Source: Betaproteobacteria bacterium Ga0077523
GTDB taxonomy: Bacteria; Pseudomonadota; Gammaproteobacteria; Burkholderiales; Ga0077523
Reading direction: 5' to 3'
Length of the DNA stretch: 64,000 bases
NCBI GenBank assembly: GCA_001464695.1
Contig: LNDQ01000079.1
Location: 116,306 to 180,305, forward strand
Below are positions 1-9,372 of this stretch, in pieces (position 1 is the stretch's first letter; the number at the start of each line of letters is the position of its first letter). The translations under genes and the position numbers were made by a program. Below the pieces are notes generated by a model, which was given only the letters and a program-made list of their open reading frames with translations, was not told the origin of the DNA and ran no database searches.

Positions 1-2055
1 CGCGGCATTCTGGACGCGGCCAACCGCAAGGTATGGGCATTCCCGGGCGACGGCGAGATGGACGAACCGGAGTCGCTGGCCGGCCTGTCGCTCGCCGCCC
101 GCGAAGGTCTCGACAACCTCATTTTCGTGGTGAACTGCAATCTGCAACGCCTGGACGGCCCGGTGCGCGGCAACGGCTCGGTCATCCAGGAACTGGAAGG
201 CCTCTTCGCCGGCGCCGGCTGGAACGTGGTCAAGCTGCTCTGGGGTAGCGAATGGGACTCTCTGTTCGCACGCGATCACGACAACGTGATCATCAAGCGC
301 CTGCACGAAACCGTGGACGGTGAGTTCCAGAAGTACGCTGCCACCGACGGCCGCTTCAACCGCGAGAATTTCTTCAACAAGTACCCCGAGCTGCAGGCCC
401 TGGTCGCCCACATGTCCGACGAGGACATCGATCGCCTGCGTCGCGGCGGCCACGACCCGGTCAAGATCTACGCGGCCTACCACGCCGCGGTGAACCACAA
501 GGGTCAACCGACGGTGATCCTGGCCCAGACCAAGAAGGGCTACGGCATGGGTCACTGGGGCCAGGGCAAGATGACCACGCACCAGCAGAAGAAGCTGGAT
601 GACGAAGCGCTGCTCGCCTTCCGCGATCGCTTCTCGCTGCCGCTGTCCGATGCGCAGGTGACACAGCTCGAGTTCCACAAGCCGGCGGCCGACAGCCCCG
701 AGATGAAGTACCTGCGCGCGCGCCGGGAGGCGCTCGGCGGCTACATGCCGCAGCGGGTGCCGAAGAGCAAGGCGCTGCCGGTGCCGGCGCGGTCGACCAT
801 CACGAAGTTCCTGGAAGGCACGGCCGGGCGCGAACAGTCCACCACGATGGTGTTCGTGCAGATGCTCACCCAATGGCTCAAGGACGCGGCACTGGGCAAA
901 CATATCGTGCCCATCGTCGCCGACGAGGCCCGCACCTTCGGCATGCAGGCGCTGTTCCGCCAGGTGGCGATCTATTCCTCCGTGGGCCAACTCTACGAAC
1001 CCGAGGACAAGGACGAGCTGCTCTACTACAAGGAAGCGAAGGACGGCCAGATCCTCGAAGAGGGCATCAGCGAAGCCGGCGCCATCTCCTCGTGGATCGC
1101 TGCGGCCACCAGCTACAGCTCGCACGGCGTGCCGATGCTGCCGTTCTACATCTTCTATTCGTGCTTCGGCTTCCAGCGCATCGGTGACCTGGTATGGGCG
1201 GCGGGCGATTCGCGCGCCCGCGGATTTCTGCTCGGCGCCACGGCCGGCCGCACGACGCTTTCCGGCGAAGGCCTGCAGCACGAAGACGGCTCGAGCCACC
1301 TGCTCTACTCCACCGTGCCGAACTGCGTGTGCTACGACCCGTGCTACGGATATGAACTCGCGCTCATCGTTCAGGACGGCGCTCGGCGCATGCTGGAAGA
1401 CCAGGAAGACGTCTTCTACTACGTGACGGTGATGAACGAGAACTACGCGCATCCCGGCATGCCGGCGGGCGCGGAAGAAGGCATCCTCAAGGGAATGTAC
1501 CGTCTTCGGCCTTCTCCCCTCCCCCTCATGGGGGAGGGCAAGGGTGGGGGTGGTCACCGCCCGCGTGCGCAACTCCTCGGCTCCGGCACGATCCTGCGCG
1601 AAGTCATCGCCGCGGCCGAACTCCTGGAGAACGACTGGAACGTCGGCGCCGACGTCTGGAGCGTCACCAGCTTCACCGAACTGCGCCGCGAAGGTCTCGC
1701 GATCGAACGCTCCAACCGCCTGAATCCGGGCGAGGCAGATCGCAAGACCTGGGTCGAACGCTGCCTCGACGGCACGCAAGGCCCGGTCATCGCATCCACC
1801 GACTACATGCGCGCGCTGCCGGACATGATCCGCGCCTGGGTGCCGCGCCGCTACGTCACTCTCGGGACCGACGGCTTCGGCCGCAGCGATACGCGCGCGG
1901 CGTTGCGACGCTTCTTCGAGGTCGACCGGTTCCACGTGGTGATCGCGACGCTGAAGGCGCTGGCCGACGATGGCACCGTGCCACGCGACGCGGTGAAGCA
2001 GGCGATCGCGAAGTACGGCATCGACGGCTCGGCACCGGAGCCCTGGGCCGCGTAA
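1..2055 (+). CDS. aceE: Pyruvate dehydrogenase E1 component (homodimeric type), 5'-truncated by the window edge
   Basis: Thiamine-diphosphate E1 subunit of the pyruvate dehydrogenase complex; it decarboxylates pyruvate and passes the acetyl group to E2. The reading frame is open from base 1, and 684 residues are visible. The ThDP/Mg motif begins with GDGEMDEPES at visible residues 16-25 and ends with the conserved NCN near residue 50. Compared with the E. coli enzyme (887 aa, from memory), about 210 N-terminal residues lie upstream of the window. SGEGLQHEDGSSH and QLLGSGTILREV are further E1p signatures. Two oddities stand out. The segment just before QLLGSG is about 14 residues longer than in E. 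coli and is encoded by a GC-rich palindrome. There is also no aceF behind it: the next gene is convergent. The family call is very secure. Confidence 0.97.
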   Translation, partial: RGILDAANRKVWAFPGDGEMDEPESLAGLSLAAREGLDNLIFVVNCNLQRLDGPVRGNGSVIQELEGLFAGAGWNVVKLLWGSEWDSLFARDHDNVIIKRLHETVDGEFQKYAATDGRFNRENFFNKYPELQALVAHMSDEDIDRLRRGGHDPVKIYAAYHAAVNHKGQPTVILAQTKKGYGMGHWGQGKMTTHQQKKLDDEALLAFRDRFSLPLSDAQVTQLEFHKPAADSPEMKYLRARREALGGYMPQRVPKSKALPVPARSTITKFLEGTAGREQSTTMVFVQMLTQWLKDAALGKHIVPIVADEARTFGMQALFRQVAIYSSVGQLYEPEDKDELLYYKEAKDGQILEEGISEAGAISSWIAAATSYSSHGVPMLPFYIFYSCFGFQRIGDLVWAAGDSRARGFLLGATAGRTTLSGEGLQHEDGSSHLLYSTVPNCVCYDPCYGYELALIVQDGARRMLEDQEDVFYYVTVMNENYAHPGMPAGAEEGILKGMYRLRPSPLPLMGEGKGGGGHRPRAQLLGSGTILREVIAAAELLENDWNVGADVWSVTSFTELRREGLAIERSNRLNPGEADRKTWVERCLDGTQGPVIASTDYMRALPDMIRAWVPRRYVTLGTDGFGRSDTRAALRRFFEVDRFHVVIATLKALADDGTVPRDAVKQAIAKYGIDGSAPEPWAA
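1511..1553. repeat. GC-rich palindromic repeat inserted in frame inside aceE
   Basis: The stem CCCTCCCCC (1517-1525) pairs with GGGGGAGGG (1530-1538) across the loop TCAT, followed by AGGGTGGGGGTGG. The same style of C/G-run hairpin occurs between genes at 44774-44800. Here it is translated as a Pro/Gly/Arg-rich stretch without breaking the frame. Confidence 0.75.
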
Positions 2056-2063
2056 GCAAGGAA

Positions 2064-2120
2064 ACTCAGCCCCAAGAAGGCTGTCCCCGGGGTGAAGGGC
2101 CACAGGCCCATCGGGGGGCC
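2064..2120. repeat. 57-bp dispersed intergenic repeat, copy 1
   Basis: It begins CTCAGCCCC, AAGAAGGCTG and ends GGGCCACAGGCCCATCGGGG plus GGCC. A second copy at 47052-47110 differs at only a few positions. It lies between the convergent aceE and MFS genes and ends 6 bp before the stop codon of the minus-strand gene, exactly as copy 2 does. It can form a GGGCC/GGCCC hairpin, so a terminator or 3'-end role is possible. Confidence 0.75.
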
Positions 2121-2126
2121 GTACTG

Positions 2127-3332
2127 CTAGCGCGCCACCAGCGCGCGCTGAAGCGCGAATGCGGTAGCGCCGCACACGGCGATCACGACGGCCATCGGCA
2201 GTGCCGAACCGTCGTGCCACCACCCTACTGCAGCACCAGCCACTGCCGCGATCGCGAACTGCACCGTGCCGAGCAGCGCCGATGCACTGCCCGCACGGTC
2301 CGGGAACGGGCCCATGGCTCCCGCGGCTGCGTTGGGATACGAGAAGCCCAGGCTCGCGACGTAGCCGAACAACGGCACCAACAGGCCGATCAATCCACCC
2401 CACCGGGTCCACGCCGCGACCACGAGGAGCACGCCGAAGAGCGCATTGGCCAGATTCGCCCAGGCGAGCAACCGGTCCGGACCGAGGCGCATGACGAGCC
2501 GCGCGTTGATCTGCGAGGCGGTGATGAGCCCCAGCGCGTTGGCGCCGAACAGCCAGCCGTAAGCGCCCGCAGGCACGCCGTAGACGTCGATGAAGACGAA
2601 CGGCGAGCCCGAGATATAGGCGAACATCCCGGCCTGCGCGAACCCGCCGGCGAGCGTGTATCCGAGGAAGCGCCGATGTCCGAGCAGTTGCCCGTAGTCG
2701 CGCAGGACCGACCGCACGCCCAGGCGCTTCAAAGATCGCTGGCGCGTTTCCGGCAGTCCGAGGAAGGCAGCAGCCAGGCAGACAAGTCCGAACGCGAGCA
2801 AGGTCCAGAAGATCGACCGCCAGCCCGACACCGCCAGCAACCAGCCGCCCGCCAGTGGTGCGAGCATCGGCGCTGCCCCCATGACCAGCATCATGGTCGA
2901 GAGCATCCGCGCCGATCCCCATTGGTCGAACAGGTCCCGCACGACCGCCCGCGCGATGACCACGCCGGCGCAACCGCCGAGGGCCTGGGCGAAGCGCCAC
3001 GCGATCAGACTCTCGGCACTGCCCGCCACCGCGCAGCCGGCCGTCGCCACCGCATACAGCACGAGTCCCAAGTAGAGCGGCGGCTTGCGCCCGAAGCGAT
3101 CGGCCAGCGGACCGTACAGTGCCTGGCCGAGAGCCAGCCCGACGAAGAACGCCGACAACGTGAGCTGCGTGGCCGCGGTCGAGGCGCCGAACTCGGCGGC
3201 AAGCGTCGGCAGGCTCGGCAGATACATGTCGATCGACATCGGCGCGAAGGCACTGAGGGCGCCGAGAATCAGGACCAGTCGAAGGCGGGAGGGCACGGGA
3301 GAAGTAGCGACGTTGCCGGCAAGTGTACCCAC
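2127..3332 (-). CDS. Bcr/CflA-family MFS drug efflux transporter
   Basis: A 401-residue inner-membrane protein with about 12 hydrophobic segments. It matches the DHA1 drug:H+ antiporters of the Bcr/CflA group. The first helix carries the family-typical MSIDMYLPSLP (residues 32-42), and the loop after helix 2 carries motif A, ALYGPLADRFGRKP (71-84). Likely role: proton-driven export of small toxic compounds; the substrate cannot be read from sequence. It is divergent from the mutarotase gene with only 38 bp between the two starts, so their promoters overlap. The start at 3332 gives a short cytoplasmic N-terminus; a later start is possible. Confidence 0.9.
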   Translation of the reverse strand: MGTLAGNVATSPVPSRLRLVLILGALSAFAPMSIDMYLPSLPTLAAEFGASTAATQLTLSAFFVGLALGQALYGPLADRFGRKPPLYLGLVLYAVATAGCAVAGSAESLIAWRFAQALGGCAGVVIARAVVRDLFDQWGSARMLSTMMLVMGAAPMLAPLAGGWLLAVSGWRSIFWTLLAFGLVCLAAAFLGLPETRQRSLKRLGVRSVLRDYGQLLGHRRFLGYTLAGGFAQAGMFAYISGSPFVFIDVYGVPAGAYGWLFGANALGLITASQINARLVMRLGPDRLLAWANLANALFGVLLVVAAWTRWGGLIGLLVPLFGYVASLGFSYPNAAAGAMGPFPDRAGSASALLGTVQFAIAAVAGAAVGWWHDGSALPMAVVIAVCGATAFALQRALVAR

Positions 3333-3370
3333 TCGAACGGCGGTGCCTCCCGAGAAGGCATAATCTGCGC

Positions 3371-4216
3371 ATGGCCTCCTTCGCTGCCGAGAACGTCCAC
3401 GGACTCGACGCCCTGCGCCTCACCGCCCCCGATGGCGCCAGCGCGCTGGTCACCGGGCACGGTGCTCACCTTCTCTCGTGGATCCCGGCTGGTGGCGATG
3501 AGCGCCTGTACCTGTCGGAGACCGCCGTCTATGCCCCCGACACACCGATTCGCGGCGGCATTCCGGTGATCTTTCCGCAGTTCGGCACCCTCGGACCCCT
3601 TGCGCGGCACGGCTTCGCGCGGACCGCCTCGTGGACGCTCGACGAGAGTCGGGCCGGTGCCGATTACGCAATGGCGACTTGGTATCTCGACGGCAACGCG
3701 ACCACCCGCGCACTCTGGCCCCACGACTTCCACGCCGAACTGACCGTGAGCGTGGGCGGCAGTCAACTCGATGTGGAGCTCGCGATCGAGAACACCGGTT
3801 CCGAGCCGTTCGATTTCACAGCCGCCCTGCACACCTACCTGCGAGTGCGCGAGATCGAACATGCGAAGCTCACCGGGCTCGAGCACACTGAGTTCCGCGA
3901 CCAACTCGCCGGCGGCAAGGTGCGCACGGAACCGCACGAAACGATGGCCTTCGATGGCCCCATCGATCGCATCCATCTCAACGTGCCGCCGCGACTGTTC
4001 CTGAGCGAATCCGGACGCCGGCTGCTCATCGAATCGAGCGGGTTCCCCGACGCGGTGATCTGGAACCCCTGGGACACCGGCACCGCGGCATTCAAGGACC
4101 TGCCACCCCTCGGGTTTCGTCGCATGCTGTGCGTCGAAGCGGCGGCGATCGGCACGCCCGTGACCGTGAAGCCGGGCCTGGTATGGGCAGGGCGACAGAC
4201 GCTGGTGGCGATGTAG
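3371..4216 (+). CDS. D-hexose-6-phosphate mutarotase / aldose 1-epimerase-like (YeaD family)
   Basis: A 281-residue galactose-mutarotase-fold protein that probably interconverts the alpha and beta anomers of hexose 6-phosphates. The family landmarks are FPQFGTLGPLARHGFARTASW, with the catalytic-type His at residue 80, and near the C-terminus CVEAAAIGTPV, with the acidic catalytic Glu near 256, followed by VKPGLVWAG. The start MASFAAENVHG at 3371 is preferred over the longer frame from 3323, because the upstream codons overlap the divergent promoter region and are not family-like. The acyltransferase gene begins 20 bp after its stop, so they may be co-transcribed. Confidence 0.88.
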   Translation: MASFAAENVHGLDALRLTAPDGASALVTGHGAHLLSWIPAGGDERLYLSETAVYAPDTPIRGGIPVIFPQFGTLGPLARHGFARTASWTLDESRAGADYAMATWYLDGNATTRALWPHDFHAELTVSVGGSQLDVELAIENTGSEPFDFTAALHTYLRVREIEHAKLTGLEHTEFRDQLAGGKVRTEPHETMAFDGPIDRIHLNVPPRLFLSESGRRLLIESSGFPDAVIWNPWDTGTAAFKDLPPLGFRRMLCVEAAAIGTPVTVKPGLVWAGRQTLVAM

Positions 4217-4236
4217 TCCGACCTTCACGACATGAC

Positions 4237-5508
4237 ATGTCGCGCCTGCTGACGTTCGTTCCGCCCCGACCGAAGCGCTGGATGATCGGCATGTTGACGC
4301 CCGTCAGCCGCGGCGTGTTCCTGCGCGGCCTGATGAAGGTGGCGCGGATCGACTTTCCCGAGGCCGACGAAGCGCGCTTCCGGGCGCACGTGAACGCCGA
4401 CACCGCGGCGTTCATCGCGCCGAACCATCCCGAGTTCCTCACCGACTGGCTGCTCGACAAGGAACTGTCGGCGCGCCACGCTCCGTTGATGGCGAGTTGG
4501 GCCACCCACGACGTGGTGAACGGCATGGGCGCGGCCATGCAATGGTTCTGGTTGAGCAACAACCTCATCGCCCAGATTCCCGGTGCCGGCGGGGCCGCCG
4601 GCAAGGAATACTCGACCGAATGGGCACTGCAGGGTCACGCCGTACTGCTGCATCCCGAGGGCAGCGTCGCCTGGACGGCCGATCGCGTGCAACCGTTGTT
4701 CGGCGGCGTCGCGGACATGGCGCTCGAAGCGGCTCGACGTGCTCAGGCCGCGTCGCCCACCCGACCCGTGTACGTGGTCCCGGTCGTGTGGTGCTACCGG
4801 TTCACCGGCGACGTTCACGAGGCGCTCGGCGATGAACTCGATCGGGTGGAGCGCAAGGTCGGTCACCGTGGGCGTCGTGGCGCCACACCGGCAGAGCGCG
4901 TACTCGATCTCTACACGACGATGCTCGAACGGGACGAACGACACTGGCAGCTGCGTGCGGGACCGGACCAACCGTTCGCCGCTCGCCAGAGGTCCATGCT
5001 GATCGCCCTGACTGATCATCTTCACGCGCAGCTCGACACCGCCGGTTTCGGATCGCTGGAATCGAATACCGACGACGCGTTCGATCGCGGACGAACCGCG
5101 GTACGACGCGCGGATCACTGGATGCGCGATCCGGCATCGCAGACTTCAGTGACGCGCGAAGTAGTCCGGGCCGCGGCGAAGACGTTGCGTCGTGCGATGC
5201 GATTCGACCCTTCGTGGTATCCGTCGGCTCAGCTCACACAGGAACAGGTGGCTGAAAACGTGAAGCGCCTGCGCACCGACTATTGCTTCACCGGATTGGG
5301 CGACCACATGCACCGCTTCGTGCCGCGACCGGTGGGACCGCGGGTCGTGCACATGCGCGTGCCGCAACCCATCGAGGTCACCAGCGTCGACACGACCGAC
5401 GCGCTGCTCCTCGAGTTGCGTCGGCGCATGCAGCGAGTCCTCGACGACCTGGCTGCGCAGCAACTCACCACCACGGGCACACGGGCCTACCCGAATCCCT
5501 TTCGTTGA
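4237..5508 (+). CDS. PlsC-like 1-acyl-glycerol-3-phosphate acyltransferase family protein
   Basis: A 423-residue protein with an N-terminal LPLAT (PlsC) domain. Motif I is NHPEFLTD (residues 63-70, the N-H-x4-D acyl-transfer dyad), and motif III is LHPEGSVAWT (138-147). The C-terminal 200 residues do not resemble anything I recognise. Likely function: transfer of an acyl group to a lysophospholipid or related lipid; the acceptor is unknown. The start at 4237 (MSRLLTFVPPRPKRW) is chosen because the longer frame overlaps the end of the mutarotase gene. The stop is 9 bp from the stop of the convergent next gene. Confidence 0.8.
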   Translation: MSRLLTFVPPRPKRWMIGMLTPVSRGVFLRGLMKVARIDFPEADEARFRAHVNADTAAFIAPNHPEFLTDWLLDKELSARHAPLMASWATHDVVNGMGAAMQWFWLSNNLIAQIPGAGGAAGKEYSTEWALQGHAVLLHPEGSVAWTADRVQPLFGGVADMALEAARRAQAASPTRPVYVVPVVWCYRFTGDVHEALGDELDRVERKVGHRGRRGATPAERVLDLYTTMLERDERHWQLRAGPDQPFAARQRSMLIALTDHLHAQLDTAGFGSLESNTDDAFDRGRTAVRRADHWMRDPASQTSVTREVVRAAAKTLRRAMRFDPSWYPSAQLTQEQVAENVKRLRTDYCFTGLGDHMHRFVPRPVGPRVVHMRVPQPIEVTSVDTTDALLLELRRRMQRVLDDLAAQQLTTTGTRAYPNPFR

Positions 5509-5517
5509 GACCCCCGC

Positions 5518-6066
5518 TCAGCGCGGCAAAATGATCGGCGCCACCGGATCGGCCGGCGTGACGACCGGCGGTACAACGGGGACCGGCACACCGGACTGCA
5601 ACGGCAGGAACGTGCGCGGGCCCTGATCGCGGACCCGGGTCCACATCACGTCGGGGTCCGCAGCAAAGATGCTCGCCCGCTCGAACTGGTGGACCTGCAC
5701 ACCACGACCGAGCGGCGGTTCGAAACTCGGTGCCACCGCCACCTCGTTGGGACGCAGCTCCCGGTACAGCCGGCGCTCGAAATCACGCGCGTCGATGAAA
5801 GCGCGCCGGCCGTCGTCGAATTCGACCCGATAGATCGGATCGCTCGGCGGCCACGGGCCGCCGACCTGGACCTCTACGATGCGAAAGCGCGCCTTGGCGC
5901 GCACGGAGCGGCGATCGCGGAGCGACAGGTCACCAAAGAACTCGACGCTCGTTTCCGACAGCGCGGGGCGCGCCCAGAACCATTGGCCCACCCGGCCGTC
6001 GGCCCCATCACCCGCAGCAGCTTCGACCGCCAGCAGAAGCAGCGGCAACCAGACCCATCGTGCCAT
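5518..6066 (-). CDS. Exported protein of unknown function
   Basis: 182 residues with a clear Sec signal peptide (MARWVWLPLLLLAVEAAAG, cleavage near residue 19). The mature part is a mixed beta-type domain containing RVEFDDGRRAFIDARDFERR, a pattern seen in several uncharacterised periplasmic proteins, and ends in a Pro/Val-rich tail from about residue 155. It lies 38 bp downstream of the RND pump gene on the same strand and may share its transcript. I do not recognise a family. Confidence 0.65.
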   Translation of the reverse strand: MARWVWLPLLLLAVEAAAGDGADGRVGQWFWARPALSETSVEFFGDLSLRDRRSVRAKARFRIVEVQVGGPWPPSDPIYRVEFDDGRRAFIDARDFERRLYRELRPNEVAVAPSFEPPLGRGVQVHQFERASIFAADPDVMWTRVRDQGPRTFLPLQSGVPVPVVPPVVTPADPVAPIILPR

Positions 6067-6104
6067 CGTCGGCCCTCACCGCCGGTACGGCCCGGGCGCT
6101 CGCC

Positions 6105-9100
6105 TCAGGTACCGCTTTCGGCCGGTCCCGCTCCGACCACCAGGGGCGGCATCCGTTCCCGCCGCCCTTCGAACCAGCCGTACAGACACGGCACCACGAG
6201 CAGCGTCAACGCCGTCGAGGAGAACAGGCCGCCGATCACGACCACTGCGAGCGGCCGCGTGACCTCCGAGCCCGGCCCGGTCGAGAACAGCATGGGGATC
6301 AACGCCAGCAGCGCAACCGAGGCCGTCATCAACACCGGCCGCAGCCGGTGGGAGCACCCCTCGATCACCGCCTCGGTCCGGTCGAGTCCCTGCTCGCGCA
6401 GTTCGCGGATGAAGCTCACCAAGACCACGCCGTTCAACACGGCAATGCCCCACAGATTGATGAAACCCACGGCCGCCGGCACGCTGAGGTACTCGCCTGA
6501 AACGAACAGGCCGACAACGCCGCCGATCGCCGCCAGGGGCAGGACCGTGATCACGAGCGTCGCATAGCGGACCGCACCGAACAGCATGAACAGCAGGAAG
6601 AAGATGGCGGCGATCGTGATGGGAATGATGATGCCGAGGCGTTTCAGGGCCCGTTCCATATTCTCGAACTGACCACCCCACGAGAGGTAGTACCCCGTCG
6701 GCAGCGTCACCTCACGGGCAATGCGCTGCTGTGCCTCGGCCACGAAGCCGCCGAGATCCCGCCCGGTCACGTTCACGCCGACCACCAGGCGCCGCCGCCC
6801 GCTCTCCCGGGAAATCTGCGCCGGCCCTTCGTCCAGCACGATGCGCGCAACGTTGCTCAAGGGTACGAGTCCGCCGTTGGGCGCCTGCAGCATGATGGAT
6901 CCGATCGCCCTGATGTTGTTGCGGTACTGTTCCGGGAAACGCACCACCGCCTGGAAGCGCCGCTCGCCCTCGTAGACCGTGGTCGCTTCCCGGCCCTTCA
7001 CCGCGATCTCGATCGTGTCGTTCACCTCCTCGACGTTGAGACCGTAGCGGGCGATGAGATCGCGGTCGATGTCGATGTTGAGGTACTCCTGGCCGGATCC
7101 GCGTTCGATCCTGAGATCGGTGGCGCCCTGCATGCTCCTCAGGACGCGGGCGATGTCGTCCCCGGTGCGCTTCAGTTGATCGAGGTCCTCGCCGAAGATC
7201 TTGACGGCCACCTGGGACCGTACGCCAGAGACCATCTCGTCTACGCGCGCCGCGATCGGCTGACTGATCGACAATTCCACGCCGGGAAGACCATGGAGTA
7301 CATCGCGGATGCGTTGGTTGAAATCCGCTTGCGTCCAGCCCTTGGGCCACTCCGAACGCGGCACCAGGGTCGCTATGGGATCCGACTCGTGCGGCTGACC
7401 CGGGTCCGCCGGTGACTCACCGCGGCCCAGGCGCGCCACCACCATTTCGACACCGGGCACGGTCATGATCTGACGCAACGCCTGGGTCTCGATCTTGACC
7501 GACTCGTCCACCGAGATCTTCGGGGCACGCACCAGCACCGGCGTCACCGATCCTTCCTGCATGATCGGAATGAATGCCGTGCCCAGAAACGGCACCAGCG
7601 CGACACTTCCGACCATCGCGCCGACCGCGCCAGCGACGATCTTGCGGGGATTCGCCAGGGACCAGCGCAGCGCCGGCATGTAGGCGCGCTTCACGCGCGC
7701 CAGCAGCCATGTGTCGTGGTCGGCGCCGCCCTTCAGGATGAAAGCGCACAGCATCGGCGACATCGTGAAGGACAGGATGAGGGAGATGGTGAGTGCGATC
7801 GCGATGGTGAGGGCGAGCGGCGCGAACATCTTGCCCTCCATACCCTCGAGAGACAGCAGCGGCAGGAACACGAGAATGATGATGCCCACGCCGTAGAGGA
7901 CGGGCGTGCCGACCTCCGCCGCTGCCGCACCGATGAGTTGAAGCCGCGCTCGACCCCGGTTCGCAGGGTCTCCCAGTCGCGCGAAGGTGTTCTCCACCAC
8001 CACCACCGAACCGTCCACCATCAGGCCGATGGCGATGGCGAGCCCACCGAGCGACATGAGGTTCGCGGACAGTCCGATGCGGTTCATCACGAAGAAGGTG
8101 AGCAGCGGCGTGAGACACAGGGTCGCCACCACGATCAGGCTCGAGCGAACATCCCCCAGGAAGATGAAGAGCACCACGATCACGAGGATCACGCCTTCGA
8201 GCAGGACCTTCGCGATCGTGTTCATCGCCGACTCGACCAGCATCGTGCGGTCGTAGAAGGGCACGATCTGCAGTCCACCCGGCAGCAGCTTCTGCTCGTT
8301 GATCTCCGCCACACGGTCCTTGATGCGGTTCACGATCTCGCGGGCATTGCCGCCCCGGATCATCTGGACGATGGCGGCGACCATCTCGGTCTGCCCATTC
8401 TTGACCGCTGCACCCTGACGTACCTCGGTGTCGAACCGCACTTCCGCCACGTCGCGCACGTACACGGGCGTGCCCTGGTTCTCCTTGAGGACGATGTTGC
8501 CGATGTCGGCGAGCGAACGGATCAGGCCCTGTCCGCGCACCAGGTATTGCTCGGGTCCGGACGGGACTACCCCGCCTGAGCTGTTGGCGTTGTTCCGTGC
8601 GAGGGCCTGATGCAGGTCGGTGACCGTGAGTCCGAAGTGCCGCAGGCGGTCCGGATTGATGTAGGCGAGATACTGCTTGGCGAAACCGCCCTGGGTGTTG
8701 ATCTCCGCCACACCCTGGATCGAGCGCAGCATCGGCCGGACCACCCAGTCCTGGATGGTGCGACGTTCCGTGAGTTCCTCCTTCGTCATTTCGCGATAGC
8801 TGCCGTCGGCGAGCCGGTCGCTCGGGTGTTCCAGCGTGTACTGGTAGACCTCGCCGAGGCCGGTGGTTACCGGACCGAGCACGGGGCGGATCCCGGCCGG
8901 CATCTGCGCGGAGGCCTCGATCAGGCGCTCCAGAACAATCTGGCGTGCGAAGTACACGTCGGTGCTGTCGGTGAACACGAGCGTGATGAGCGAAATGCCG
9001 TTGCGGTTGAGCGAGCGCATCTCCACCAGGCCCGGTAGCCCGGTCATGGCGATCTCGATCGGGATCGTGATGAAACGCTCCACTTCCGTCGGAGGACGGC

Positions 9101-9263
9101 CGGGCGCCTCGGTCGCCACCTGGACCTGGATATTGGTGACGTCGGGGAATGCGTCGACGGAAAGACCGCGCACGGCGAAGAGGCCAGCCACGGCGAGGAC
9201 GCAGCAGACGACCGCAACGAGGATGCGTTGCTTCAAGGACCAGCGGATGAGCGATTCGATCAT
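6105..9263 (-). CDS. CusA/CzcA-type heavy-metal RND efflux permease
   Basis: A 1052-residue inner-membrane RND transporter, the usual length for the family. The layout is visible: TM1 near residues 13-31, a first large periplasmic domain starting DAFPDVTNIQVQV, a central TM block with GLMVDGSVVVVEN (around 411-423, the conserved acidic TM4 motif of the CzcA/CusA branch), a second periplasmic domain, and a final TM block. FPDVT and TEVERFITIPIE are hallmarks of metal-exporting RND pumps. No membrane-fusion protein (CzcB) or outer-membrane channel (CzcC) is adjacent, so any partners are encoded elsewhere. The metal cannot be assigned from sequence. Confidence 0.92.
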   Translation of the reverse strand: MIESLIRWSLKQRILVAVVCCVLAVAGLFAVRGLSVDAFPDVTNIQVQVATEAPGRPPTEVERFITIPIEIAMTGLPGLVEMRSLNRNGISLITLVFTDSTDVYFARQIVLERLIEASAQMPAGIRPVLGPVTTGLGEVYQYTLEHPSDRLADGSYREMTKEELTERRTIQDWVVRPMLRSIQGVAEINTQGGFAKQYLAYINPDRLRHFGLTVTDLHQALARNNANSSGGVVPSGPEQYLVRGQGLIRSLADIGNIVLKENQGTPVYVRDVAEVRFDTEVRQGAAVKNGQTEMVAAIVQMIRGGNAREIVNRIKDRVAEINEQKLLPGGLQIVPFYDRTMLVESAMNTIAKVLLEGVILVIVVLFIFLGDVRSSLIVVATLCLTPLLTFFVMNRIGLSANLMSLGGLAIAIGLMVDGSVVVVENTFARLGDPANRGRARLQLIGAAAAEVGTPVLYGVGIIILVFLPLLSLEGMEGKMFAPLALTIAIALTISLILSFTMSPMLCAFILKGGADHDTWLLARVKRAYMPALRWSLANPRKIVAGAVGAMVGSVALVPFLGTAFIPIMQEGSVTPVLVRAPKISVDESVKIETQALRQIMTVPGVEMVVARLGRGESPADPGQPHESDPIATLVPRSEWPKGWTQADFNQRIRDVLHGLPGVELSISQPIAARVDEMVSGVRSQVAVKIFGEDLDQLKRTGDDIARVLRSMQGATDLRIERGSGQEYLNIDIDRDLIARYGLNVEEVNDTIEIAVKGREATTVYEGERRFQAVVRFPEQYRNNIRAIGSIMLQAPNGGLVPLSNVARIVLDEGPAQISRESGRRRLVVGVNVTGRDLGGFVAEAQQRIAREVTLPTGYYLSWGGQFENMERALKRLGIIIPITIAAIFFLLFMLFGAVRYATLVITVLPLAAIGGVVGLFVSGEYLSVPAAVGFINLWGIAVLNGVVLVSFIRELREQGLDRTEAVIEGCSHRLRPVLMTASVALLALIPMLFSTGPGSEVTRPLAVVVIGGLFSSTALTLLVVPCLYGWFEGRRERMPPLVVGAGPAESGT

Positions 9264-9372
9264 GAATGATGCGAGTGGTCAGGTAGCCTGCAAAGGAAGG
9301 GGCGAACGGCCGCCGCGTGTCGGCCACGCAGGGTCGGTTCCGGGAAGCACTCGCCCGGCAGGCAGCCTCGCT

